The notes under the pieces were generated by a model that worked only from the letters and a program-made list of their open reading frames with translations, did not search any database and was not told the DNA's origin. A program made the position numbers and the translations under genes. A stretch of DNA of 43,422 bases from Candidatus Zhuqueibacterota bacterium. Lineage in GTDB: Bacteria > Zhuqueibacterota > Zhuqueibacteria > Residuimicrobiales > Oceaniaggregativiventaceae. Numbering within the stretch: position 1 is the stretch's first letter; the number at the start of each line of letters is the position of its first letter. Shown here one piece after another: positions 17,270-25,444 of this stretch. The stretch is from contig WJME01000179.1 of assembly GCA_014728115.1 (NCBI GenBank), positions 1 to 43,422 of the forward strand, written 5' to 3'.

Positions 17270-18766
17270 GTGACCGGCGCAGCAAAATTCGCTGCAGATA
17301 TTCAGTTGGAAAACATGCTGTATGCCCGGGTGGTTCGGCCACCCAGCCATGGCGCAAAACTCGTTTCTAAAAATACCGAAAAAGCACGCTCTGTGGCAGC
17401 TGTGCGCATCATCGAAGAGCAGGACCTCGTGGCCGTGCTGCATGAAAAGCCTTATATGGCGGACAAGGCTTTTGCAATGATAGAGACTCGTTTCGATAAA
17501 GGCTCTGACCAGCCAGACAATGATTCAATTTTTGATCTGCTGGATAAATCAGGCACTCACGAACGCACCATAACAGAACAAGGAGATCTGGCAAGGGGAA
17601 AACAGATCAGTCAAAAAATTGTCGAGGCAACGTATTACAATCACTATGTCGCTCACGCACCTCTGGAAACCCATTCCATCACGGCCAAAGTGAATCCTGA
17701 CAGTGCCACCCTGTGGATATCCACTCAAACCCCGTTTCGCATCCAACCCGCGATTGCAGAAGCCCTAAAGTTGCCTGAGGACAAGGTGCGAATCATAACC
17801 CCCTTTGTCGGGGGTGGATTCGGAGGCAAAAAAGGCGGAGAATTTTTTATCCAGGCCGCCAGACTGGCCCAGATCACGGGCCGGCCCGTACAGCTCGTGC
17901 TAACCCGGGCTGATGAATTCCATTACGATCATTTCAGACCCGCCGCACTCGTCAAGGCCCGCACCGGCCTGGATGGGCAGGGCAAAATCATGTTATGGGA
18001 CTTTAAGCACTATTTTCCCGGTTCACGCAGCTCTGAACCTATCTATGATATTCCGCATTACCGGGTGCTGTCCAAAGGAACAGCCCGGGGTCAGCGCTCA
18101 CCTCATCCTTTTGATACCGGAGCCTGGCGAGGTCCGGGCAGCAATACCAACGTCTTTGCCATGGAATCGCAGACCGATCTCATGGCTCAGGCGGCAGGCA
18201 TCGATCCGTTAACCTTTCGTTTAAACAATCTCAAAGATCCGCGCATGCGCCGCGTGCTGCAGGCAGCTGCTGAAAAATTCGATCACCCGTTCAAGCCCTT
18301 ACCCAGTGGCGACGGGGTGGGAATCGCCTGTACCAATTATTTGAATACCTATGTCGCCACCATAGCCAAAGTGCTGGTGGACAAACAAACAGGCCAAATC
18401 AAGGTGGAACGCATGGTCTGTGTCCAGGACATGGGAGAAATCATCAATCCTCAGGGAGCACGACTGCAGATCGAGGGCGGATTGATTATGGGATTGGGGT
18501 ATTGCCTGGGCGAAGAGATCAAATTCAGAGGCGGCACAGTCCTTACGCAAAACTTTGGTGATTATGATATTACCCGGTTTTCATGGACCCCACACATTGA
18601 GGCCATACTGATTGAAAATCCGGAACTCGATCCACAGGGTTGCGGAGAGCCGGCCATCACCACCACGGGCGGCGTCCTTGCCAATGCTGTTGCCGATGCC
18701 GTGGGTACCAGACTGTATACTCTGCCCATGACACCGGAAAGGATCCGTGCGGCATTGTCAAAATAG
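17270..18766 (+). CDS. Molybdopterin-binding large subunit of a two-subunit molybdenum hydroxylase, start region frameshifted
   Basis: The open frame gives 498 aa from a GTG. It contains the molybdenum-cofactor motifs PFVGGGFGGKKGG, GAWRGPGSNTN and, near the end, GCGEPAITTTGG with the catalytic Glu. It resembles the short, about 530-residue, isoquinoline/nicotinate-type subunits rather than 700-residue ones. The enzyme would hydroxylate an aldehyde or N-heterocycle. The frame is probably incomplete: in-frame codons just upstream of the GTG read HTDALLKVTGAAKF, the usual N-terminal motif, but an in-frame TGA at 17213 blocks it, while an ATG at 17178 opens another frame. One missing base between would join them. 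Confidence 0.82.
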   Translation: MTGAAKFAADIQLENMLYARVVRPPSHGAKLVSKNTEKARSVAAVRIIEEQDLVAVLHEKPYMADKAFAMIETRFDKGSDQPDNDSIFDLLDKSGTHERTITEQGDLARGKQISQKIVEATYYNHYVAHAPLETHSITAKVNPDSATLWISTQTPFRIQPAIAEALKLPEDKVRIITPFVGGGFGGKKGGEFFIQAARLAQITGRPVQLVLTRADEFHYDHFRPAALVKARTGLDGQGKIMLWDFKHYFPGSRSSEPIYDIPHYRVLSKGTARGQRSPHPFDTGAWRGPGSNTNVFAMESQTDLMAQAAGIDPLTFRLNNLKDPRMRRVLQAAAEKFDHPFKPLPSGDGVGIACTNYLNTYVATIAKVLVDKQTGQIKVERMVCVQDMGEIINPQGARLQIEGGLIMGLGYCLGEEIKFRGGTVLTQNFGDYDITRFSWTPHIEAILIENPELDPQGCGEPAITTTGGVLANAVADAVGTRLYTLPMTPERIRAALSK

Positions 18767-18790
18767 CATTGTTTTCTCGTTTTGGCCTCT

Positions 18791-18870
18791 GAGACGGTGT
18801 AAAAACGCTGTTTTCAGCATATTTTTCACATAACCTTAAGAATTACACTTGTGTTTTTGCACACCCTCTC
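18791..18870. repeat. 80-bp segment with imperfect terminal inverted repeats
   Basis: The left end GAGACGGTGTAAAAAC is inverted at the right as GTTTTTGCACACCCTCTC. A GCTGTTTTCAGC block beside the left end also recurs inverted just beyond the right end (871-885). The ends look like those of some insertion sequences with a GA..CTGTGTAAAA start (for example the IS256 group), but no transposase is present. It may be a small non-autonomous remnant after the large-subunit stop, or a plain terminator-like hairpin. Confidence 0.4.
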
Positions 18871-19022
18871 GCTGGCTGAAAACGCATCTTCCGGAAAGAT
18901 TTGCTGGCCCTGAAAGATGCAGCATGTAAAATTCACACTGAATTTCCTTGCGATTAGTCGCCTTGCACATTACATTGCACAGAGGCAAAGCAGCGAGCCA
19001 TGATCTACTAGGAGGAGTCTTT

Positions 19023-20438
19023 ATGCCGGAAACCCAAAGAGTTTTATTATCCCAGCCCTTGCCTGAATTGAAACGGCCTCTGGCAAGACTGCAGCCTGTC
19101 CTGGCCAAAAAAGGAACTCCTTCAATCAACATCGATCAAGTACGAAAAGCATTACACGGAATCGCTATTCTGGAACCCACGCTTGTGGTAGAATCACCCT
19201 GGCACTGGCAGGAAGCTATTTTATCGCTGGATGAACATATCGACGCCATACTGCCTTTTAGTGTCCCTGCCTATCCTACCGAAGTGTGGAATTCTCATCC
19301 ACAGCCCCTGGTGGAACGACAATTACCCGTTATTTTTTGGCCGTTGTTGCCCTATGATGAACCGGACTTTTGGCGCTGGTCAGCGCGCGACTTTTTGCAG
19401 GCATTGGGAGTGACGGTCTATATTGCAGAGGATACAGACCACGCCCTAAAGCTGGTCAAGGCGTATGCAGTTAAACGCTTTCTCAGACACAGCAGGATGG
19501 TCGTGTTCGGGGAACAGAACTTTCCGTGGAATGCCCACGCAGCCGGGCACCTGGTCGAGGAAAATCTCGGGACGCGAATCATGGTGAGATCGATCACTGA
19601 TATTCGCTCTCGTTATGACTCGATTAGTGATGAACAGGTGGCCGCCGTGTGGCAAGAACGGCAGGAGCGATATTCGGTTAAATCCGTTCGATCCAGAGAA
19701 CTGGATCAGGCGATCCGGGTCTATTTGGCGATCAAACGCGTTTTACAGGAGGAAAAGGCGGCCGCATTTGGTGTCAACTGTTTTGGCGACCTGATCATCA
19801 AAGGGGGCAGAGATGTGCCATGTCTGGCGCAGCTGATGCTCAGAGAAGATGGGTATGTCACGGCTTGTGATGGAGACTTTGCAGCCATGATGAGCATGAT
19901 GCTGATCACCCATATGCTGGACAAACCCTGCATGATGTCCAACATGTACCCGGTTTCCTATATAGGTGCGCTAAAGGATCATTTTGGCGATCCCCTGGCT
20001 CCAGACGAGAGCGTCTATCCCAGGGATCGCTGGCCCAATCTCGCACGGCTGGCTCACTGCGGATTCGTAGGAATCGTCTCACCGGAAATGACACCACAGA
20101 ACAAGGCGACCCTGACAGACTGGGGTGGCACTTATGAAATCAAACGGGACGGGTCGGGTTGCGGCGTGGATAGCGACATGATCGCCAATGAACCCGTAAC
20201 GGTGGTAGAGCTCTGTTTCGATGCGCACACTCTATTGCTGGCACAGGCCAAAATATGCGAAACCACACGCCACGAAAGCATGCCCCATTGCGAATCTTCG
20301 GTGCTGATGGAATTTCGGGATCTGCCCGATTTCGTGCGCAACATCTCACGCGAACATACTGCCATTGTCTATGGAGATCATATCCAGGAACTGGAGGTGC
20401 TTGGGAACGTCCTGGGATTGAATGTGAAAATTTTCTAG
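19023..20438 (+). CDS. Sugar-isomerase-like protein (L-fucose/L-arabinose isomerase related)
   Basis: This 471-aa soluble protein has no signal peptide. AGGAGG sits 6 bases before the ATG at 19023, so longer starts upstream are rejected. The overall pattern recalls the L-fucose/L-arabinose isomerase superfamily: an N-terminal Rossmann-like region (about 40-180, with DAILPFSVPAYPT), a middle helical domain with FGVNCFGD, and a C-terminal part with HCGFVGIVSPE and a late acidic/His block. I did not find a textbook catalytic signature, so the call is at superfamily level. It follows the molybdenum hydroxylase but after a 256-bp gap. A sugar or sugar-acid isomerase is the best guess. Confidence 0.5.
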   Translation: MPETQRVLLSQPLPELKRPLARLQPVLAKKGTPSINIDQVRKALHGIAILEPTLVVESPWHWQEAILSLDEHIDAILPFSVPAYPTEVWNSHPQPLVERQLPVIFWPLLPYDEPDFWRWSARDFLQALGVTVYIAEDTDHALKLVKAYAVKRFLRHSRMVVFGEQNFPWNAHAAGHLVEENLGTRIMVRSITDIRSRYDSISDEQVAAVWQERQERYSVKSVRSRELDQAIRVYLAIKRVLQEEKAAAFGVNCFGDLIIKGGRDVPCLAQLMLREDGYVTACDGDFAAMMSMMLITHMLDKPCMMSNMYPVSYIGALKDHFGDPLAPDESVYPRDRWPNLARLAHCGFVGIVSPEMTPQNKATLTDWGGTYEIKRDGSGCGVDSDMIANEPVTVVELCFDAHTLLLAQAKICETTRHESMPHCESSVLMEFRDLPDFVRNISREHTAIVYGDHIQELEVLGNVLGLNVKIF

Positions 20439-20570
20439 ATTTTAATATTTGATTTTCACACCTCACGGCAAAGCTCAGCGCTCTTGCCGAGAAACGTTCG
20501 AAAACACAGACTTGCTGCTTTGCGCTGGAAAAGAGCTCAAAGAGCTGCATAAAATAATTTTGGAGCCTAT

Positions 20571-20873
20571 ATGCAAGACCAGCAAACCCCTTTTATCTGC
20601 CATATCTTTGTCTGTCTGAATGACCGGCAGGGAGAACGAAAATCCTGCGCTGACGGCGAAGCAGTGGATATTCATAAAAAGATCAAAGGTATGGTGGCAG
20701 CGCGGGGCTGGAAAGGATCGATCAGAGTCTCAAAAAGCGGCTGTCTGGACCGCTGTGCCCAGGGACCCAATGTCATGATCTATCCTCAACAAATCTGGTT
20801 CAGCCAGGTGACAGAAAAAGATATTGATAGAATTTTTAAGACAATCGAGAAAATAGTGTCCTCAAAAGAATAA
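20571..20873 (+). CDS. Thioredoxin-fold [2Fe-2S] ferredoxin
   Basis: This 100-aa protein matches the thioredoxin-like ferredoxin family (NuoE-like fold, as in Aquifex Fd4). Ligand cysteines are expected at Cys15 (IFVC), Cys26 (KSC), Cys58 and Cys62 (SGCLDRCAQGP); the C-x3-C spacing in the second pair is typical. It carries electrons in the cytoplasm, with the partner unknown. It lies after the sugar-isomerase-like gene and is followed by a 215-bp gap with nothing clear in it. Confidence 0.85.
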   Translation: MQDQQTPFICHIFVCLNDRQGERKSCADGEAVDIHKKIKGMVAARGWKGSIRVSKSGCLDRCAQGPNVMIYPQQIWFSQVTEKDIDRIFKTIEKIVSSKE

Positions 20874-21088
20874 TCAGGCAATGACTTTTGGGAGATTAAA
20901 ACGAATTAAATCTTTGAGGATCAGGCTCAAGAGATCACCTTGCTTGCTATTCGATGTCCAAAAGAATAGTGTATCGCAACAGTTAGAGACCCCCTTTCCG
21001 CTATGATCTTCCGACCTTATATTCAAGACCTTAATCTTGAGCCACGTGGGTAAGAGATCTTTTATTTAAAAAAATGTCGGGGGGATTT

Positions 21089-21949
21089 ATGCAGCCCAAA
21101 CACTATTTGCGCCTTGCTCGATTTCCTGAAGCTCTGTTTTTACCCTCCTTTGCTGTTACGACCAGCTATTTAGTGGCAGCCAAAGGTATCTTTGCGATAG
21201 ACATGTGGATACCCATTCTTGCCGGGACATTGGGGACGGCAGGGATGTGTGCACTGAATGATTATTTTGATTTTCAAGCTGACAAGATCGGTGCCCAGAA
21301 CCGGCCACTGCCATCTGGAAAAATATCGCTCCCCGATGGGCTGTCTTTTGCGATCATTTTGACCACAAGCGGTATGGCCATTGCGGGTTTGTCTCATCGT
21401 TCCTTACTGCCAGTTATAGGAGCAGCAGCCGTCATTTTGGGATTGTTATACAACTGGAAAACAAAAGGAAAAGGAGTGTGGGGTACCATAACCTTTGGCC
21501 TGATCATGGTCACTGTGGTTCTTTTAGGTATGGTTCAGGCAAATATAAACGGGTTTGATCAGAATCATTTATATTTCCTGCTATTCATCTTTAATACAGC
21601 TGCTGCGAATCAATCTACTGCCAATTTTTATGATTTTAAATCAGATCGAGCCTTTGGATATCGAACCCTGGCGAATATATACGGGCTGAAAAAGTCTGCA
21701 GGTATTGTGACGGTGATCCGTTATTCAGCCTTTGGTTTTCTTGTCTTGTTTCTTTTTTCCACTGGCAACGAAATTGGTTTGAGCACTTTATTTTTTCTCG
21801 CAATCCTCTCAGGATTACCTGCGATAGCCTATTATTTTATGACTAAAGCGGACAATAGACATCTCGCAAAAAGAGCATTCAAACTGGGGGTAATATGGAC
21901 CCTCTTTTCTTTTTGTACGATCCTACTGACCATTTATACAAAAAGTTAG
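21089..21949 (+). CDS. UbiA-family prenyltransferase
   Basis: This 286-aa inner-membrane protein with about eight or nine hydrophobic helices belongs to the UbiA superfamily, which transfers a prenyl chain to an aromatic or other acceptor. Two Asp-rich motifs that hold Mg-diphosphate are present: NDYFDFQADKIGAQNRPLPSG (about 57-77) and the later YDFKSDRAFGYRTL. The ATG at 21089 follows a G-rich ribosome-binding sequence (GGGGGGA) better than the ATG at 21074. No quinone, heme or chlorophyll pathway gene is adjacent, so the acceptor cannot be inferred. Confidence 0.85.
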   Translation: MQPKHYLRLARFPEALFLPSFAVTTSYLVAAKGIFAIDMWIPILAGTLGTAGMCALNDYFDFQADKIGAQNRPLPSGKISLPDGLSFAIILTTSGMAIAGLSHRSLLPVIGAAAVILGLLYNWKTKGKGVWGTITFGLIMVTVVLLGMVQANINGFDQNHLYFLLFIFNTAAANQSTANFYDFKSDRAFGYRTLANIYGLKKSAGIVTVIRYSAFGFLVLFLFSTGNEIGLSTLFFLAILSGLPAIAYYFMTKADNRHLAKRAFKLGVIWTLFSFCTILLTIYTKS

Positions 21950-22040
21950 AGATTCAATTCTCGCATATTTGATTTATTTATGTTATTTTACAGATAATTA
22001 TTCCTTCGTGCACTTTCCTCAAATGCAGAAAGGACTGCAT

Positions 22041-22226
22041 ATGGCAAAAAGAACAAAGCGACGCAAAAAACTTTCGATTCTGCTCATTCTCATCGCGATC
22101 CTCCTCCCTCCCCTGGCCATCTATCTAAAAAAGGGTGCGGGTAAAGATCTGTTGCTCAATCTCATCCTGTGTCTGTTCTTTTGGATACCGGGTATTCTAC
22201 ATGCTCTATATGTGATTTCCCGTTAA
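22041..22226 (+). CDS. Pmp3/YqaE-family small membrane protein
   Basis: This 61-aa peptide has a basic N-terminus (AKRTKRRKK) and two hydrophobic helices joined by a short loop: LLILIAILLPPLAIYL and LILCLFFWIPGILHALYV. The PPLAIYL...FWIPGILHALY pattern is that of the Pmp3/YqaE family of stress-linked membrane proteolipids. The ATG at 22041 is chosen because AAAGGA lies about 7 bases upstream. It sits between the UbiA gene and a serine hydrolase gene, without functional clues. Confidence 0.75.
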   Translation: MAKRTKRRKKLSILLILIAILLPPLAIYLKKGAGKDLLLNLILCLFFWIPGILHALYVISR

Positions 22227-22262
22227 TTGTGAAAATCGAACCCCTATCTGTGGAGTAAACAC

Positions 22263-23531
22263 ATGAAATCCGTGCAACGATTCGCATCGATTCTGCTGCT
22301 CACATTTATTTGGATTCCCTGTCATGCTCAGTTTGCCAATGTGGTGCCTGAGGCGGTTGGCCTTTCTTCAGAACGCCTGAAACGCATCGATCATAAAGTT
22401 CTGAATGCGATCGAGCAAGACCAGCTTGCCGGTGCCATCTCGGTCATTGTTAAAAACGGCAGAGCTGTACATTTCAAGCCTTATGGTATGATGGACCGTG
22501 AAAACAACACACCCATGCCCAAAGATGCGATTTTTCGTATCGCTTCCATGTCCAAAGCTGTGACCAGTGTCGGGGTGATGCTCTTGTATGAAGAGGGACA
22601 TTTTTTGCTCAATGATCCGGTGCACAAATTCATTCCGGCCTTTAGAAATCCTCAGGTCGCTGTGCCCCCTGCGGATGATGCGCCTGAACGCGTGCAATAT
22701 GCAACCGTCGATGCCAAACGGGAAATCACCATTCGTCACTTGTTGACGCATACAGCAGGACTCACGTATGGATCCGGTCTGGCAGAGCAGGCCTATAAAG
22801 AAGCCGATCTGCAGGGATGGTATTTTGCCGACAAAGACGAAACCATTGGCCAGTGCATAGAAAGACTGGCGACTTTGCCGTTACATGGTCACCCCGGTGA
22901 GGCGTGGCAGTATGGCTATTCCACAGATGTACTGGGATATTTTATTGAAAGAGTTTCCGGGTTGCCTCTGGACCGGTTTTTCAGCGAGCGTATATTCAAG
23001 CCGCTCAACATGAAGGATTCCTACTTTTTTCTGCCCCGGGAAAAGGCAGAGCGTCTGGCACCGGTATATGGATTCGATGACCAGGGAAATTTAAAACTCA
23101 TGGAATCCAACACAGACACCGATTATCTACATGGCCCGCGCAAATGTTTTTCCGGAGGAGCCGGACTCTTGTCCACTGCCACCGATTATGCCCGCTTTTT
23201 GCAAATGCTGCTCAACGGCGGTGAGCTGGAGGGAATTCGCCTTCTCAGTCCGCATACGGTAAAACTCATGCATGTCAATCATGTCGGAGACAAATACCAA
23301 TCCGGTGACCGTGGTTTTGGCCTCGGATTCTGGGTATTACAGGACCTGGGCAGATATGGTGAGGTCGGCAGTATCGACAGCTATGGCTGGGGCAGCGCCT
23401 ATTATCCGCTTTACTGGGTCGATCCACGCGAAAACATGATCGCCCTCTTTATGACCCAACTCATGCCCGCCAAAAGTCAGAGTCTCAAAAGAGAGTATCA
23501 GAACATGGTTTACCATGCCATGATAAAATAG
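22263..23531 (+). CDS. Exported serine hydrolase (class C beta-lactamase / DD-peptidase family)
   Basis: This 422-aa protein has a signal peptide (about 1-22, ending CHAQF). It has the beta-lactamase-family motif S-x-x-K as SMSK (Ser95, Lys98) and the tyrosine motif YST at about 219-221 (GYSTDVLGY). An HTAGLTYGS block lies between them. Members are peptidases, esterases or lactamases of the periplasm; most such proteins in environmental genomes are esterases rather than resistance enzymes. GGAG lies 8 bases before the ATG. It is followed at 13 bp by a phosphodiesterase fragment. Confidence 0.88.
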   Translation: MKSVQRFASILLLTFIWIPCHAQFANVVPEAVGLSSERLKRIDHKVLNAIEQDQLAGAISVIVKNGRAVHFKPYGMMDRENNTPMPKDAIFRIASMSKAVTSVGVMLLYEEGHFLLNDPVHKFIPAFRNPQVAVPPADDAPERVQYATVDAKREITIRHLLTHTAGLTYGSGLAEQAYKEADLQGWYFADKDETIGQCIERLATLPLHGHPGEAWQYGYSTDVLGYFIERVSGLPLDRFFSERIFKPLNMKDSYFFLPREKAERLAPVYGFDDQGNLKLMESNTDTDYLHGPRKCFSGGAGLLSTATDYARFLQMLLNGGELEGIRLLSPHTVKLMHVNHVGDKYQSGDRGFGLGFWVLQDLGRYGEVGSIDSYGWGSAYYPLYWVDPRENMIALFMTQLMPAKSQSLKREYQNMVYHAMIK

Positions 23532-23544
23532 GACCTTTGGGAGG

Positions 23545-23781
23545 ATGAAATTGAAATCTGTTGTTCGTAAAAGTCGAGTATGGATACTCTTTGTTCTGAT
23601 GGGGTTGTGCACCAGCCCGGGCCTGGCGAATGACCGTAAAGATTCTGAATTGGATCTGGTTTTTATCGTGGATGGATTACGGCCGAAATACATCAGCAGG
23701 GCGTTAACCCCCAACCTGTTCAGGCTGGTCGAAAACAGTGTCTGGGTCGAAAAAAGTCATGCCGTGTATCCCATGATTTGA
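23545..23781 (+). pseudogene. N-terminal remnant of a type I phosphodiesterase/nucleotide pyrophosphatase
   Basis: The 78-aa frame has a signal peptide (WILFVLMGLCTSPGLA) and then LVFIVDGLRPKYISRALTPNLFRL...HAVYP. This is the start of an alkaline-phosphatase-superfamily phosphodiesterase, including the first metal ligand Asp. Full-length relatives run about 400 residues. This frame stops right where the nucleophile Thr (usually YPT) should stand; here it reads YPMI and then TGA. GGGAGG directly abuts the ATG, so TTG at 23551 may be the true start. The following 80 bases hold no continuation, so most of the gene seems deleted. Confidence 0.7.
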
Positions 23782-23878
23782 GTCATTTATGCAGATGTCT
23801 TTGGTCGAAACTTTTCAGTACATTGACAAAAGTTGGCGAATTGCCAAACAAAACTTTAATTGAATGGGGAATATCATC

Positions 23879-25441
23879 ATGAACAAGAGACTATGGATCG
23901 TTCAGAGCCTGCTGTTTATCTTTTTCGCCGTTCAGGTGACAACAGGACAAACAACTCAAAATCGCCTGGTGATCGATGTTGATTTGGGAACCGAAACCAT
24001 CGATCGCAATATTTATGGGCACTTTGCCGAACATCTGGGACGATGTATCTATGGCGGTTTTTGGGTAGGCGAGGATTCCGACATTCCCAATACTCGGGGT
24101 ATTCGTAACGATGTTGTTGACGCATTAAAAGAGCTTCACATCCCGGTGTTACGCTGGCCGGGCGGTTGTTTTGCTGACGAGTACCACTGGATGGATGGCA
24201 TCGGCCCACGAGATCAGAGGCCCAGTATGATCAATACCCATTGGGGTGGTGTCACAGAGGACAATAGCTTTGGCACTCACGAATTTATGGACCTGTGTGA
24301 ATTATTGGATTGTGAACCCTATATCTCGGCCAACCTGGGCAGCGGTACTGTCCGCGAAATGGCGCAATGGGTCGAATATATGACCTCCGATGCGGTCAGT
24401 CCCATGACCGAACTGCGCAAACAAAACGGTCGCGAAAAACCCTGGAAAGTCAAATATTGGGGCATCGGGAACGAGAGCTGGGGCTGCGGTGGTTCCATGG
24501 AACCCGGGTATTATGATGACCTGATGCGACACTATTCTACCTATTGCAAAAACTATGGTGATAACAGACTTTATAAAATCGCTTGTGGTGCCAACAGTTA
24601 TGATTACGAATGGACCAGAGTTCTGATGCAGGATTCTCAAAATCGCAGACAGATGCACGGTCTTTCGCTTCACTATTATACCGTGACCCATAACTGGCGC
24701 AACAAGGGGTCTGCCACACAATTCGATGAAAACGAATGGTTCCAGACCCTGGACAAGACCCTGCAGATGGAAGAGTTGATCCAGAGGCATTCGACCATTA
24801 TGGATGAATACGACCCGGACAAACGCATCGGATTGATGGTTGACGAATGGGGAACCTGGCATGATGTCGAGCCCGGCACCAACCCCGGATTTCTCTATCA
24901 GCAGAACACGCTGCGAGACGCTCTGGCCGCAGCCATCAATCTCAATATCTTTAATCATCATTGTGACCGCGTCAAAATGGCCAACATTGCGCAAACGGTC
25001 AATGTGTTGCAAGCCATGATCCTTACGCAGGACCGGGAAATGGTTCTGACCCCCACATACCATGTGTTCAAAATGTATCGCGTTCATCAGGATGCCACCC
25101 TGTTGCCCGCTCATTTGTCGAGTGAGCAATATTCATTGGGTGAGAACTCTATTCCGGCTCTTTATGCATCTGCGTCCAAAGATGCAAACAATCGCATCCA
25201 TATTTCTGTGGTCAATGTGAATCCCGTTAAGGACATTCAGCTGGCCTGCGAGCTGCGTGGCAAAAGCGTTATAGAAACTGTGACAGCGGAAATCCTAACC
25301 GCAGAACGTATAAATGCCTATAATGAGTTTGGCAAAGAACCTGCGGTCGAGATCAAACCCTTTAAATCGTTGCGTATCGACGGCCAAAACCTGATCGTCG
25401 ACATGCCTGCCAGGTCAGTCGTGGTTATCGAGGTAAAATAG
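23879..25441 (+). CDS. Exported GH51 alpha-L-arabinofuranosidase
   Basis: This 520-aa protein has a signal peptide (ending VTTGQ) and the GH51 (beta/alpha)8 barrel plus C-terminal beta domain. The acid/base Glu is in [13 protein letters not shown] (about residue 199) and the nucleophile Glu is in LMVDEWGTW (about 323). The early motifs [15 protein letters not shown] and [13 protein letters not shown] are typical. It releases terminal arabinose from arabinan or arabinoxylan. The ATG at 23879 is preferred over 23864. The PL11-like lyase begins 3 bp after its stop, so both are probably co-transcribed for pectin side-chain and backbone attack. Confidence 0.92.
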   Translation: MNKRLWIVQSLLFIFFAVQVTTGQTTQNRLVIDVDLGTETIDRNIYGHFAEHLGRCIYGGFWVGEDSDIPNTRGIRNDVVDALKELHIPVLRWPGGCFADEYHWMDGIGPRDQRPSMINTHWGGVTEDNSFGTHEFMDLCELLDCEPYISANLGSGTVREMAQWVEYMTSDAVSPMTELRKQNGREKPWKVKYWGIGNESWGCGGSMEPGYYDDLMRHYSTYCKNYGDNRLYKIACGANSYDYEWTRVLMQDSQNRRQMHGLSLHYYTVTHNWRNKGSATQFDENEWFQTLDKTLQMEELIQRHSTIMDEYDPDKRIGLMVDEWGTWHDVEPGTNPGFLYQQNTLRDALAAAINLNIFNHHCDRVKMANIAQTVNVLQAMILTQDREMVLTPTYHVFKMYRVHQDATLLPAHLSSEQYSLGENSIPALYASASKDANNRIHISVVNVNPVKDIQLACELRGKSVIETVTAEILTAERINAYNEFGKEPAVEIKPFKSLRIDGQNLIVDMPARSVVVIEVK

Positions 25442-25444
25442 CAC

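Noticed and set aside
20466..20489. Hairpin CGGCAAAGC / GCTCTTGCCG after the isomerase-like gene
   Set aside because: It has a bulge and no T run on the plus strand, so it is not called a terminator.
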